Below, in pieces: positions 18,240-27,845 of a stretch of DNA of 64,000 nt. The stretch's first letter is position 1. Every line of letters begins with the position of its first letter. The translations under genes were made by a program, and so were the position numbers. The DNA comes from Spirulinaceae cyanobacterium SM2_1_0 (GTDB lineage: Bacteria; Cyanobacteriota; Cyanobacteriia; Cyanobacteriales; Spirulinaceae). The stretch covers positions 1 to 64,000 of the forward strand of contig JAAUTY010000015.1 of assembly GCA_012031265.1 (NCBI GenBank). The letters run 5' to 3'. The notes under the pieces were generated by a model, which did not search any database, was not told the origin of the DNA, and was given only the letters and a program-made list of their open reading frames with translations.

Positions 18240-19346
18240 TCAGACCGGAACAGCCGTGTGGCGGTAGCGGAAGTAAGCAGCGCAAGCACCCTCAGAAGAG
18301 ACCATTGGCGCGCCCAAGGGGTGCTCCGGTGTGCAGCGCGTCCCAAAAGCCGGACAGTCGTGGGGCTTCTGCTGACCACGCAAAATCGCGCCGCTGATGC
18401 ACTCGCTCGCCGCCGTCTGACGGGGCAATGTTGCCAAGACCGTTGCAAAGCGTGCTTGGGCATCAAAGGCGGTAAATTCGGGTTGTAACCCTAGACCGCT
18501 GGCGGGAATCTCGCCGATGCCGCGCCAGTTTCGTGATACGACGCGAAAAACTTGCTGGAGTAGTTGCTGAGCCGTCGGGTTGCCCGCGCGCTGGACGGAG
18601 CGGGCATATTGATTTTCGCAGGTGGCTTGACCTGCCTCTAGCTGCCGGATGCAGAGATAAATGCCCTGCAAGACATCGATCGGCTCGAAGCCGGTGACGA
18701 CGATTGGCACCTGGTAGTGGGCCGCGAGCGGTTCGTACTCGGTGTAGCCCATGACCGTGCAGACGTGACCGGCGGCAAGGAAGCCCTCAACACGGCAATC
18801 GGCTGCGCCCAGGATCGCGGCCATCGCGGGCGGCACCAGCACATGGGCGGCGAGTAGCGAGAAATTCTTTAGCCCTTGCTGCTGCGCCTGGTAGACCGCC
18901 ATCGCCGTGGCGGGAGCTGTGGTCTCGAAACCGACCGCGAAGAAGACGACTTGGCGGTCGGGGTTGGCACGAGCCAGTTGCAGGCTGTCTAGGGGTGAGT
19001 AGGCGATGCGGACATCCGCGCCCTGGGCTTTTGCCGCGAGTAGATCGAGGTCGCTGCCGGGGACGCGCAGCATATCGCCAAAGGAGCAGAGGATGACCTC
19101 GGGTTGACGGGCGATCGCGATCGCTTGGTCAATCAACTCCTCTCCCGTGACGCAGACCGGGCAGCCCGGCCCGTGAATCAGTTCGATCCCGTCAGGAAGC
19201 AGTGCATCCAAACCGTATTTCACAATCGCGTGGGTCTGCCCGCCGCAGATTTCCATGATCGTCCAGGGACGGGTGACCGTCTGGGCGATCGCTCGCGCAT
19301 AATCCTGTGCTAGCGCAGCATCCCGATACTCGCGGACAAACTTCAT
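18240..19346 (-). CDS. hypD: Hydrogenase maturation protein HypD
   Basis: 368 aa, the family's normal length. HypD, with HypC, is the scaffold on which the Fe(CN)2CO group of [NiFe]-hydrogenase is assembled. Visible motifs: [17 protein letters not shown] (catalytic CGGQTH), [11 protein letters not shown] (the essential GPGCPVC), [39 protein letters not shown], and the cysteines of the C-terminal [4Fe-4S] site in [41 protein letters not shown]. No other hyp or hox gene is in the window, consistent with the dispersed hyp genes of some cyanobacteria, and implies that a [NiFe]-hydrogenase is encoded elsewhere. Confidence 0.96.
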   Translation of the reverse strand: MKFVREYRDAALAQDYARAIAQTVTRPWTIMEICGGQTHAIVKYGLDALLPDGIELIHGPGCPVCVTGEELIDQAIAIARQPEVILCSFGDMLRVPGSDLDLLAAKAQGADVRIAYSPLDSLQLARANPDRQVVFFAVGFETTAPATAMAVYQAQQQGLKNFSLLAAHVLVPPAMAAILGAADCRVEGFLAAGHVCTVMGYTEYEPLAAHYQVPIVVTGFEPIDVLQGIYLCIRQLEAGQATCENQYARSVQRAGNPTAQQLLQQVFRVVSRNWRGIGEIPASGLGLQPEFTAFDAQARFATVLATLPRQTAASECISGAILRGQQKPHDCPAFGTRCTPEHPLGAPMVSSEGACAAYFRYRHTAVPV

Positions 19347-19446
19347 GGCAGTCGGACGGCAGAGGGCAAATTCACTTCCGATTGTGCGGGCGCGAAGACC
19401 TGACGGAGCTGAATGCCCCGGAAATGTTCAGATTTCTGCGGCCGGA

Positions 19447-20682
19447 TTATTCTTCTTCATCGGATTCATTGGACGAACTATCGCTGCTACCAGCCGCGCT
19501 CGCTGTGGCGGCTGACTTAGAGCGACGCGAGCCGCGACGACTGCTGCCCTTGGCAGAATTGGTTGTGCTCTTCGCGGTGCTGCCATTGCTATCAGTGCTG
19601 CCGTCAGCCACAGCCGCGCCGTTGCTCTCGGCTGACTTGGCGTCGGGGATGGGAGCCGCCGAAGTTTCCTGAACTGGCGTGCCGATTTGGAGTTTTTCGC
19701 GGACTTGCTGTTTGACTTGCTCGGCGATCGCCGGGTTGTCGTCCAGATAGCGCACGGCATTATCGCGACCCTGAGCAATGTTTTCGCCGTTGTAGCTGTA
19801 CCAAGCGCCCTTCCGCACCACGATGTCGGTTTGCTCAGCGAGGTCGAGGATGCAGCCCATTTGGGAGATACCTTCGCCAAAAATGATGTCAAACTCAGCA
19901 ATCCGGAAAGGCGGCGCGACTTTGTTTTTCGCGACTTTCACCTTGGCGCGGATGCCATATTCCGCTTCGCCCCCTTTTTTCAGCGTCTGGATGCGGCGGA
20001 TGTCGAGGCGCACCGAGGCGTAGAATTTCAGCGCCGTGCCACCGGTGGTGACTTCCGGGTTGCCGTAGGTGATGCCGATCTTTTGGCGGAGTTGGTTGAG
20101 GAAGATCACCGTCGAGCCAGACTTGCCGATATTCCCGGCGATTTTTCGCAGCGCCTTGCTCATCAGGCGGGCTTGCAGACCGACTTGGGTGTCGCCCATT
20201 TCGCCTTCGATCTCAGCGCGGGGGACGAGGGCGGCTACCGAATCGACGACGACAATATCGACGGCGGCGGAGCGAACGAGCTGGTCAACAATTTCCAGCG
20301 CCGACTCACCGGCATCGGGTTGGGCGACGAGCAGGTTGTTAATATCCACGCCGAGCGCGGAGGAGTAGGTCGGGTCGAGGGCGTGCTCGGCATCGACGAA
20401 AGCGGCGACACCGCCTTCTTTCTGGACTTCGGCGATCGCGTGCAGTGCCAGCGTCGTTTTGCCCGAACTCTCCGGCCCGTAGATCTCAATCACGCGACCT
20501 CGAGGTAGCCCGCCGCCGAGAGCTAGATCCAGGGTGAGCGCCCCGGTGGAAACCGTCTCGACGCGCATCCGGGTCGCATCCCCGAGACGCATGATCGCCC
20601 CCTTACCAAAGTTGCGCTCGATCTGACCGAGCACCATCTCGAGGGCTTTTTCTTTTTCGGGGTTGCCGGAATTCGTCGCCAT
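19447..20682 (-). CDS. recA: Recombinase RecA with a long Ser-rich C-terminal tail
   Basis: 411 aa. RecA forms filaments on single-stranded DNA and drives homologous recombination and LexA self-cleavage. The core (residues about 1-335) is canonical: [17 protein letters not shown] (Walker A), [27 protein letters not shown] (Walker B and neighbouring loop), [14 protein letters not shown] (loop 2), [19 protein letters not shown]. Most bacterial RecA proteins are about 350 aa; this one has some 70 extra residues rich in Ser, Ala, Asn and Thr, with a basic patch ([11 protein letters not shown]) and an acidic end (NESDEEE). ATG at 20682. A LexA-like sequence lies upstream at 20759. Confidence 0.97.
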   Translation of the reverse strand: MATNSGNPEKEKALEMVLGQIERNFGKGAIMRLGDATRMRVETVSTGALTLDLALGGGLPRGRVIEIYGPESSGKTTLALHAIAEVQKEGGVAAFVDAEHALDPTYSSALGVDINNLLVAQPDAGESALEIVDQLVRSAAVDIVVVDSVAALVPRAEIEGEMGDTQVGLQARLMSKALRKIAGNIGKSGSTVIFLNQLRQKIGITYGNPEVTTGGTALKFYASVRLDIRRIQTLKKGGEAEYGIRAKVKVAKNKVAPPFRIAEFDIIFGEGISQMGCILDLAEQTDIVVRKGAWYSYNGENIAQGRDNAVRYLDDNPAIAEQVKQQVREKLQIGTPVQETSAAPIPDAKSAESNGAAVADGSTDSNGSTAKSTTNSAKGSSRRGSRRSKSAATASAAGSSDSSSNESDEEE

Positions 20683-20758
20683 AGCTTTCGGGTCTCACTG
20701 CGAATTGCGGTTGGTTGGCGGCAGAGACGGTCGCCCAATCACCGCTGCGATCAAATGT

Positions 20759-20772
20759 AGTACAAAATTACT
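20759..20772. promoter_or_regulatory. Possible LexA box upstream of recA
   Basis: On the minus strand the 14 bases read AGTAATTTTGTACT, 77 bases before the recA start codon. The published cyanobacterial (Anabaena) LexA consensus is RGTACNNNDGTWCB; this matches at all positions except one (GTAA instead of GTAC). Could be chance; SOS control of recA varies among cyanobacteria. Confidence 0.35.
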
Positions 20773-20863
20773 TTCTAGTCTAACGTACTGGCGCTGACTG
20801 TGACCGGGGAACCGGTTTGCTAGTCAGTGTATAGCGGAATCGGTGGCATTGACAGGGCTGGCT

Positions 20864-21046
20864 CTAATCCGGGTCGGTCGATTCAAGCTCTGGGTCGGCG
20901 ATCGCCTCATCTTCCGAGTCCACGTCGGTCATCGCCTGCCGCTTCTGCCAGTTGGTGTAGGCGATGATCCCCAAAGCCGCTGTGAGAAAGAGTGCGGAAT
21001 AAATCCAGTCGTGCCAAAAACTAGCGGTCGGGTCGTCAAAATTCAT
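20864..21046 (-). CDS. Small single-pass membrane protein
   Basis: 60 aa. One predicted membrane helix at about residues 14-32 (WIYSALFLTAALGIIAYTNW), then a short basic segment (QKRQ) and an acidic tail. A good Shine-Dalgarno sequence (GGGAGG) lies 8 bases before ATG 21046, supporting a real gene. I do not recognise a named family. Read upstream of recA on the same strand, 181 bases away. Confidence 0.65.
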   Translation of the reverse strand: MNFDDPTASFWHDWIYSALFLTAALGIIAYTNWQKRQAMTDVDSEDEAIADPELESTDPD

Positions 21047-21106
21047 ATGCTTAACCTCCCAGGCTGACTGGCGATCCGCTTCGCCCGCTGCATCCCCTCG
21101 CGCCCC

Positions 21107-21247
21107 ATACTAAATCCATATCGTGAACCCCAAAAACGGCAACATTGGGAAGGTTTGAAACCCTCCCCTACCATGACATTGGGAAGGTTTGAAACCCTCC
21201 CCTACCATGTATTTCATTTTGGGGCAAAAAATTCGGATTGGGTATCA
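21107..21247. repeat. Palindromic dispersed repeat (family 2), copy 2, with internal 34-bp tandem duplication
   Basis: Same architecture as 2104-2213 in the opposite orientation: GTGAACCCCAAAAAC, GGTTTGAAACCCTCCC, CATTTTGGGGCAAAAAATTC, GGATTGGGTATCA. A 34-base central unit starting ACATTGGGAAGGTTTGAAAC occurs twice in perfect tandem (21142-21175 and 21176-21209). Confidence 0.75.
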
Positions 21248-21362
21248 TTCGCGAAAGCACTACGATCGAGAGGGACGCTGCTTTCCTAGGCATTGCTGCC
21301 ACGGCGAGGCTCTCGCACTCGTGGCGTCCCGGTTGGATTCACCTTGCTCCCCATTGTGGCCC

Positions 21363-22801
21363 ATGCCCCTCGACTGGAATTCTGAAGACCTCGACGACGC
21401 CATTCTCAGCTTCGAGGCGATTCAAGCGGAGATTAATTACCAGCAAGCCCAAGACTCACTGCGGCATTTGGTGACCAATCTCAAGCTTTCGGCGCGCGAG
21501 CGGGCGGGTCTGGAACAGGAAATCGCTCGCTTGAGCGACACGATCGAAAAGCTGGATCAAGGCGTGGTGCAGATCGCGGCCTTTGGTATGGTCGGACGCG
21601 GTAAATCTTCGGTGCTCAATGCCTTGTTGGGGCAGGAAATGTTCGTGACTGGGCCGCTGCATGGGGTGACCCAGGCGATCGCCGCCGCCGATTGGCAAGC
21701 CGAAGCCGAGTCGCTGCCAGTGGGCAATGACACCATCCAGCGCGTTTCGCTGACCAGTCCAGGTAAGACCCAGATTCAACTTGTGGATACGCCGGGAATC
21801 GATGAAGTCGATGGGGCGACCCGCGAGCGATCGCCAAGCAAGTGGCGCGCCAAGCCGATTTGCTGCTGTTCGTCATCGCCGGGGACATCACGCAGGTGGA
21901 ATACACGGCCCTCTCGCAACTGCGAGAGGCTGGCAAACCAATGTTGTTGGTGTTCAACAAGATCGACCAATACCCGGAAGCGGATCGCCAAGCGATCTAC
22001 ACCAAAATTCGCGATGAACGGGTGAAACAGTTACTCTCTCCAGATGAGATCGTCATGGTTGCCGCTGCGCCGCTCGTGGCAGTGCAGGCGGCGCAAGTCG
22101 ATGGCTCCACGCGCCTGGAGCGGCGACGGGGCGAGCCACAGATCCAAGACTTGAAGCTGAAAATTCTGGACATCTTGCACCGGGAGGGCAAGTCGCTCCT
22201 GGCGCTCAACACCATGCTCTACGCCGACGAGGTGAATGAGCAGATCGTCGCTCGTAAGTTGGCGATTCGGGAGGCGGCGGCGAATCAAATTATTCTACGC
22301 GGCACGCTGACCAAGGCCGTGGCGATCGCTCTCAACCCCGTCACCGTACTCGACCTCTTCAGTGGTGCGGTGGTTGATGTCGCGATGATCCTGACGCTCT
22401 CACGCCTCTACGACCTACCGATGACCCAGGCCGGGGCGCTCAGCTTGTTGCAAAAGATCGCCCTGAGCATGGGCGGCCTGAGTGCGAGCGAATTTCTCGC
22501 CAATCTCGGCTTGAGTGGACTGAAGGGGCTACTGGGATTGTCAGCGCCAGCCACGGCGGGGGCGAGTCTGGCTCCCTACCTCTCGGTCGCGCTCACGCAG
22601 GCGGGGGTCGGCGGCGTCTCCACCTATGCGATCGGGCAAGTGACGAAGACCTACCTCGCCAAGGGCGCGAGCTGGGGGCCGGAGGGGCCGAAGGCCGTCG
22701 TAGCCCGGATTTTGGCAACACTGGACGAAGAATCGATCTTGAACCGCATCAAGGCGGAGCTGAATGCCAAGCTGGCCGGAGCTGGGCGTTTACTGGATTG
22801 A
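21363..22801 (+). CDS. GTPase with DUF697 domain, interrupted by a one-base frameshift
   Basis: About 479 aa when repaired. The N-terminal part has a helical segment, then the P-loop FGMVGRGKSSVLNALLG (about residue 76), the G2/G3 region ending VDTPGIDEVDGATRE. The frame is lost at about 21827, where GAGCGATCGCC should be GAGGCGATCGCC. The downstream frame resumes with QVARQADLLLFVIAGD, then the G4 motif VFNKIDQYPE, and a C-terminal DUF697 hydrophobic domain (AIALNPVTVLDLFSGAVVDVAMI, MGGLSASEFLANLGL). Such GTPases are membrane-associated and conserved in cyanobacteria; role unknown. Start at the ATG at 21363 (MPLDWNSEDLDD). Either a real lesion or a sequencing error in a GG pair. Confidence 0.85.
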
Positions 22802-23140
22802 GTGGCTGATTCGGGTGATGCTGGATCGCTCCAGTTTGCCGGATTTGCTCGCGATCGCTGGAATTCTGTCATAACGATCGCTCAGTCTGGCAATTGGTCA
22901 ATCACTCGTTGCCAAGCTCGTCAAATTGCCGTATAACTTGATTTGAAAATGGCAGCTCTGGCGGTCTAGCTCATGCTGCTGTTGGGTTTTCAGGCGATCG
23001 CTCCCTGTCGCTCTCAGGCTGGTGCCCGGAGCGCGATCATCGGCCAAGTACGCATCGACCCATTCACCCGCCACGCCGTACTCAGCCCGCCCAGCCTGTG
23101 GTGCTTGCCGGTTAAGCCATTCGCACTGAGTGCGATCGCG
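22802..23140. other. Intergenic region upstream of the TolC-like gene
   Basis: 339 bases. The TolC-like frame is open back to 22973, but the stretch 22973-23140 has no homology or clear ribosome site, so I treat it as leader. No RNA or repeat recognised. Confidence 0.3.
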
Positions 23141-24709
23141 ATGAACAAGAAAAAGCCGCTCGCTATTCCCCCTCGTCCCCCTCGCGCGTCCACCCCGACT
23201 ACGGAAGCCGCTCCGTCAGCCACGGCTCAACGCCAGCGACCGCAATCGCTAACCCCCCCCGACCCTCGCCAACCCCTTGTCGCCCTCAGCCTATTGGCAG
23301 TCCTGGGTACTGTGTTCATCATCGGGCTGACGCCACAATCCAAGAGTCGCTCAGCACTTCTATTGCCGACGGCGCGCCCCACTGCTGCGCGGCGACTCAA
23401 TGGGTTCTCCCCCGCCTGGCAACCGCTGACCCTGCCTCGCCCGCATCTGTCTCCCCAGTTGCTCGCCGTCCCATCACCGCCAGCCCAGTACTCGCCGCCA
23501 GCGATTCCGCCTGAGCAATCCCAAGTCCTCTACCGCCTGGCTCAGTTGCAGGCTCAGTCCTTCATCGCATCACCGGCAATGACCACGGTTGCTACTGCTG
23601 CCATCCCCCTCGCCTTGCGGGATGCGCTGGCGCTGGCGCTGGCTGACAGCCCGACGGCGCAGGCGACTGATCTCAATTACCTTTTGCAGCGGGCTGCGTC
23701 CCCGCCCACCCGCGCTCTCAATATTGAGAGCGCATCATTGGCCGCCGCGCTCGCTGACTGGCAGGCAGCCCAAAAACTGCCGCCACACGAGCGGGAACCG
23801 GCGATCGCCCGCCTCCAGCCGCCGCCAAAAGTCTGGCAGCAAATGCTCGCCCGGCGTGCCCGCGCGAGTGAGCGCGCCGATAGGGCGATCGCTGCTTACC
23901 ACCGTCTCTTGCTCGCGCAAGCGGGACTCCAGGCCAGTCAGCGATCGCTAGCCGATGCCGAACGTCTGCTCGCCCGCCAACAGAGCCTCGTCGCGGCGGG
24001 TCGTCAGACACGCGCGACCCTGCAACTCCACCAGCAGAACGTCGCCAATGCGGAGCGGCGGTTGCTGGCGACGCAGAGCCTGCTTGAGGGCGAACAGTTG
24101 CAATTGCTCGCCGACCTGGACATTGATGCCCGGATCAATATTCGCTTTATTGCCAGTGAGAATCTGGTGCAGGCGATCGCCACAGCAGCAGCGACCCAAC
24201 TCGACCCGGCTGCACTCTGGCAGTTGGCGCAACAGCAGCACCCTGACTACTTAGCTGCTCAGTTGACCGGAGCGGTCGCCAGTTTGAAACCACTCGAGCC
24301 GGTGGTTGTGCCCACGACCGTCGCGATGGACGATGTGTCCGGTGACTTACCGCGCGATCGCCCAGAACTGGTCATCCCAACCCTGTCCCAGCAACAACTT
24401 CAGCAGACACACCAAGAACTGTACCGGGCGATTCATGATGCCCTCCTGACAGTACGCCGACAAGCGGCACAACTTGAACAGTTTCAACAAGCGCTGCAAA
24501 CAGCCGCAACCGAACTGGCCGCTCAGGAAACGGCGCAGGCGGCGGGCAACAGTCGGGGTGACGAGATCCAAGCTCAACGGCAGCTTGCATTGCAGCGGCA
24601 GGCGGTTGTCCAGGCTCAGATCGCCTATTTGGATGCGATCGCCGCCCTCGATCGCGCCGCTGGTCTGACGCTTTACCGCTGGGAGCAGTTGGGTGATCGC
24701 CCAAGATGA
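23141..24709 (+). CDS. TolC-like coiled-coil outer membrane efflux protein
   Basis: About 522 aa from ATG 23141. The N-terminus is basic and Pro/Thr-rich (KKKPLAIPPRPPRAS), then has one hydrophobic helix (PLVALSLLAVLGTVFIIGL) and a long Pro-rich linker. The rest alternates Ala/Gln-rich helices such as RRLLATQSLLEGEQLQLLADLD and RQAAQLEQFQQALQTAATELAAQE, ending ALQRQAVVQAQIAYLDAIAALDRAAGLTLYRWEQLG. That last block is typical of the second helical hairpin of TolC/OEP proteins. Odd features: the membrane helix is about 65 residues in rather than at a cleavable signal, and the beta-barrel strands are hard to see. It could be a periplasmic TolC-like adaptor. No inner-membrane pump is adjacent. Confidence 0.65.
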   Translation: MNKKKPLAIPPRPPRASTPTTEAAPSATAQRQRPQSLTPPDPRQPLVALSLLAVLGTVFIIGLTPQSKSRSALLLPTARPTAARRLNGFSPAWQPLTLPRPHLSPQLLAVPSPPAQYSPPAIPPEQSQVLYRLAQLQAQSFIASPAMTTVATAAIPLALRDALALALADSPTAQATDLNYLLQRAASPPTRALNIESASLAAALADWQAAQKLPPHEREPAIARLQPPPKVWQQMLARRARASERADRAIAAYHRLLLAQAGLQASQRSLADAERLLARQQSLVAAGRQTRATLQLHQQNVANAERRLLATQSLLEGEQLQLLADLDIDARINIRFIASENLVQAIATAAATQLDPAALWQLAQQQHPDYLAAQLTGAVASLKPLEPVVVPTTVAMDDVSGDLPRDRPELVIPTLSQQQLQQTHQELYRAIHDALLTVRRQAAQLEQFQQALQTAATELAAQETAQAAGNSRGDEIQAQRQLALQRQAVVQAQIAYLDAIAALDRAAGLTLYRWEQLGDRPR

Positions 24710-24786
24710 GCTTGAAATTGAAGAATGCTTTACCTTCTAGACGGTAGGTTGTGCAGCGGCACCTGGATTGATGACATCCTCGACAA

Positions 24787-24897
24787 CTAGTACAGGACGG
24801 CGGCAATGAGATGCCCATTCAAAATCTCCAGGATTCCAGTATTGTAGGCACTCAGAACTCAAAATTTAGAACTCAAAACTCCGCGTAGCGATACTAG
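24787..24897 (-). mobile_element. CTAG-ended MITE (family 1), copy A
   Basis: 111 bp. Left end CTAGTACAGGACGGCGGCAA, right end CGCGTAGCGATACTAG. It is the reverse complement of the copy at 31242-31352. Inserted directly upstream of the coding remnant of a PEP-CTERM protein (24898 onward). Confidence 0.85.
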
Positions 24898-25041
24898 TGG
24901 CTGACGCAAGCGCCGGAGCCGGGTGAGCCGTCAGAACCGGGCGCTCCCAACGAACCCAGCCCAGAACCGGTTCCGGAGCCGGGGGTGGGTTTGGGTCTAC
25001 TGGCTTTGAGTGGCTGGCTGATCTGGCAGCGGCGTCGCTAG
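24898..25041 (+). pseudogene. C-terminal remnant of a PEP-CTERM protein
   Basis: The frame running from the MITE edge to TAG at 25039-25041 encodes 47 residues: a Pro/Glu-rich linker, then VPEPGVGLGLLALSGWL and a final WQRRR. A P-E-P motif followed by a hydrophobic helix and an Arg cluster at the very end is the PEP-CTERM sorting signal, recognised by exosortase. There is no start codon or upstream domain; the MITE copy A (24787-24897) lies directly before it. The body of the protein has therefore been lost, probably through insertion and deletion. It implies that an exosortase system exists or existed in this lineage. Confidence 0.7.
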
Positions 25042-25158
25042 CCTGACTGGGTTGGGGCGGCGGCAATGTCAACGATCGGTTAACCGAGGCTGTAAGCATG
25101 GCGCAGACTGGTTAAACTGAGAGCTAATCTTTTGTTGACCGGCCCTGCCCTCTGCCTT

Positions 25159-26322
25159 ATGACCGATCGTTCTACTGCCACTCTGACCCCTGCTGCCTCC
25201 TTGCGATCGCTAGCGGTGGCACCGCGCCAAGTGCTGTGCGGTCATCAAGCCATACGACAGGCGGGCGAGGCGATCGCCCGTCTCGGTCAGCGGCCGCTGC
25301 TAGTCGGTGGCGATCACTCGCTGCCCCTCGTGCAACCCGAACTTGAGGTCGCCCTGGCAAGCCTTAGCCAGCGCTTCACAGTCGCCAACTACCGCCCCGA
25401 CTGCTCCGAAAATACGCTCGCGGCACTCCACGACGCGGCTCGCGCCAGTCAGGCAGACTGCATCATTGGCACGGGCGGCGGCAAGTCGCTGGATGCCGCG
25501 AAGTTGCTGGCGCACCAGTTGCAGCGACCGGTAGTGACGCTCCCGACCTCGGCGGCGACCTGTGCGGGTTGGACAGCGTTGTCAAATATTTATTCCGATG
25601 CGGGCGCTTTTCAGTACGATGTCGCCCTCGCGGGTTGTCCCGATCTGCTGGTGCTGGACTACGACCTGATCGCGACGGCACCGCGCCGCACCTTGGTTGC
25701 GGGGATTGGCGACGCGATCGCCAAGTGGTACGAAGCCTCGGTCAGCAGCGGCAACGCGACCGCAACGCTGATTATCTCAGCAGTGCAGCAGGCGCGCGTC
25801 CTCCGCGACCTCCTGTTCCAAAAATCGGCGGCCGCGCTGGACAATCCTGGCGGCGATGATTGGCGAGAAGTGGTCGATGCTTGCGCCCTGCTGGCAGGGG
25901 CGATCGGGGGGCTGGGTGGTGCACAATGTCGTACTGTTGCCGCCCACGCCGTTCACAACGGGCTGACCCATCTGCCTGCCGCTCATGGCATCCTCCACGG
26001 CGAAAAAGTCGCCTACGGGATCTTGGTGCAACTGCGACTGGAGGAGATCGTCCAAGGCAACCAACTGGCGATCGCCGCCCGCGAACAGCTACTAAAGTTC
26101 TACGCCGAAATTGGCTTGCCGCAAACCTTGGCGGACTTGGGCTTGGCGACAGTAGCGATCGCCGACCTCCAGCACGCAGCAGCGATCGCCTGCCAGCCGG
26201 AGTCCGACATTCACCATCTGCCCTTTGCCGTGACCCCCGAACTACTCCTAGCGGCGATGGTCTCAACAACAGCATTTCACCCCCTGCCCGCCGCCGCGCA
26301 TCGGGCGATGCTCGAAGCCTAA
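25159..26322 (+). CDS. Iron-containing alcohol dehydrogenase family protein (glycerol dehydrogenase-like)
   Basis: About 387 aa from ATG 25159 (a TTG at 25132 is an alternative). The NAD-binding region contains DCIIGTGGGKSLDAAKLLAHQ, the classic GGGxxxDxAK motif. Then VVTLPTSAATCAGWTALSNIYSD resembles the glycerol-dehydrogenase branch. Metal ligands are expected in AGIGDAIAKWYE (Asp) and two His residues in AAHAVHNGLTHLPAAHGILHGEKVAYG. The family reduces or oxidises small alcohols and aldehydes in the cytoplasm; the substrate here is unknown. It sits 197 bases before class I aldolase. A glycerol-1-phosphate dehydrogenase-like or sugar-alcohol role is also possible. Confidence 0.88.
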   Translation: MTDRSTATLTPAASLRSLAVAPRQVLCGHQAIRQAGEAIARLGQRPLLVGGDHSLPLVQPELEVALASLSQRFTVANYRPDCSENTLAALHDAARASQADCIIGTGGGKSLDAAKLLAHQLQRPVVTLPTSAATCAGWTALSNIYSDAGAFQYDVALAGCPDLLVLDYDLIATAPRRTLVAGIGDAIAKWYEASVSSGNATATLIISAVQQARVLRDLLFQKSAAALDNPGGDDWREVVDACALLAGAIGGLGGAQCRTVAAHAVHNGLTHLPAAHGILHGEKVAYGILVQLRLEEIVQGNQLAIAAREQLLKFYAEIGLPQTLADLGLATVAIADLQHAAAIACQPESDIHHLPFAVTPELLLAAMVSTTAFHPLPAAAHRAMLEA

Positions 26323-26519
26323 TCGTCCCTAGACTTGGCAATTTCCAAGTCGGACACTTTTTGCGCGTGATCGCGCCCAGAAACGCCGATATATCCTTGG
26401 TATCGGCTCAATTCCTGATGCCAGCCGCCATTGCTCCAGGCGATCATGACCTGTGGACGGCCCGATGCCAAAATTCTCGCCAAGATAGAACCAGTGACGA
26501 ATTCTGCATGTGAACTCGT

Positions 26520-27602
26520 ATGATTGCAACAACATCTGCACCCCGCTCCTTCGCTGACTGGCTGGGCACAGAGGCAGAGGAGCTATTGAGTTACCAGGCT
26601 AAAGTGCCTCGATCGCGCTTGCACTTGCCCAGTGCGGATAGCGTCGCGCGGATCTTTGGCCAGAGCGATCGGTCGCCCCAAGTGTTACGGAGCTTGCAGC
26701 AGCTTTATGGGCATGGTCGGCTCGCGAATACTGGCTACCTCTCCATCCTGCCCGTGGATCAAGGCATTGAGCACTCGGCTGCCGCTTCATTTGCACCGAA
26801 CCCGGACTATTTTGACCCAGAAAATATTATGCGGTTGGCGCTTGAAGGAGGCTGTAATGCGGTCGCGACAACCTTTGGAGTGCTCGGCCTGATGTCACGC
26901 CGCTATGCTCATCGTCTGCCATTCATCGTCAAGCTCAATCACAAGGAAACCCTGACCTACCCTAGCCAAGCTGACCAAACGCTGTTTGCTCAAGCCGAAC
27001 AGGCCTGGAACCTGGGTGCTGTCGCGGTGGGAGCCACCATTTACTTTGGTTCAGCCGCGAGTCGGCGGCAGATTCAGGAAATCAGCCAAGCATTTGCCCG
27101 TGCCCATGAGTTGGGGATGGCGACTGTGCTCTGGTGCTATTTGCGTAATTCTGTTTTTAAGCAAGCGCAAGATTATCACTTGGCCGCAGACCTGACGGGT
27201 CAGGCCAACCATATTGGCGTCACGCTGGGTGCAGATATCATTAAACAGAAGTTGCCCGAGTGCGATCGCGGCTTTAGCGCTGTTCGCGAGGCAACGGGCG
27301 AAGCCTACAGCCGTACTGACGAGCAAGCCTATCGGGACTTGAGTGGTGAGCATCCGATCGACCGGACACGCTATCAGGTTCTCAATTGCTACGCCGGTCG
27401 CATTGGTCTGATCAATTCGGGTGGATCTTCAGGCGAAAATGACTTTCAGCAAGCAATCCGCACCGCTGTGATCAACAAACGCGCCGGAGGCTGTGGTTTG
27501 ATTTCGGGGCGCAAGACATTTCAACGCCCCTTCGCGGAGGGAGTCGATCTGTTCCATCTGATTCAAGATGTCTACCTCACACCGGAAGTCACGGTGGCCT
27601 AG
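26520..27602 (+). CDS. Class I fructose-bisphosphate aldolase (DhnA/FbaB type)
   Basis: 360 aa, close to the E. coli FbaB length. Motifs: [66 protein letters not shown], and a late [14 protein letters not shown]. The Lys-containing KLNHKE strand and the barrel glycines fit a Schiff-base aldolase. It cleaves fructose-1,6-bisphosphate (and, in cyanobacteria, probably sedoheptulose-1,7-bisphosphate) in glycolysis and the Calvin cycle. The stop codon TAG (27600-27602) is part of the CTAG end of MITE copy B, which starts at 27599. Confidence 0.93.
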   Translation: MIATTSAPRSFADWLGTEAEELLSYQAKVPRSRLHLPSADSVARIFGQSDRSPQVLRSLQQLYGHGRLANTGYLSILPVDQGIEHSAAASFAPNPDYFDPENIMRLALEGGCNAVATTFGVLGLMSRRYAHRLPFIVKLNHKETLTYPSQADQTLFAQAEQAWNLGAVAVGATIYFGSAASRRQIQEISQAFARAHELGMATVLWCYLRNSVFKQAQDYHLAADLTGQANHIGVTLGADIIKQKLPECDRGFSAVREATGEAYSRTDEQAYRDLSGEHPIDRTRYQVLNCYAGRIGLINSGGSSGENDFQQAIRTAVINKRAGGCGLISGRKTFQRPFAEGVDLFHLIQDVYLTPEVTVA

Positions 27603-27709
27603 TACCGCTACGCGGAATTTTGAGTTCTGAGTTTTGAGTGATGAGTGCAGACAATACGGGCATCCTACGGATCTTGAATGGGCATCTCATTTCCGCCGCC
27701 TTGTACTAG
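27599..27709 (+). mobile_element. CTAG-ended MITE (family 1), copy B
   Basis: 111 bp from CTAGTACCGCTACGCGGAAT to CCGCCTTGTACTAG. Its terminal CTAG contributes the TAG stop codon of the aldolase gene, so the insertion target was the stop itself. Confidence 0.9.
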
Positions 27710-27845
27710 TCTCTACCCCGCCAAAGGGATATATGGCTGCCACCGCAGAATCTTAAAAAATAGTGCCTGCTCGACGCACCCAAGAATTCTAGCTTCCAAA
27801 ATGGGAATTGGCATTCTGCACTCCAGCCTGCAAAAGTTGAACGTC

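Noticed and set aside
19687-20508. Plus-strand open frame of 273 codons inside recA
   Set aside because: It is the antisense shadow of recA; no ribosome site and no recognisable domain.
25772-26341. 189-codon minus-strand frame over the alcohol dehydrogenase
   Set aside because: Antisense; Arg/Pro-rich translation with no domain.
26329-26541. Minus-strand 70-codon frame before the aldolase gene
   Set aside because: Some segments (GENFGIGPSTGHDR) look protein-like, but no start context, no known family and only 70 residues; could be a remnant, not enough support.
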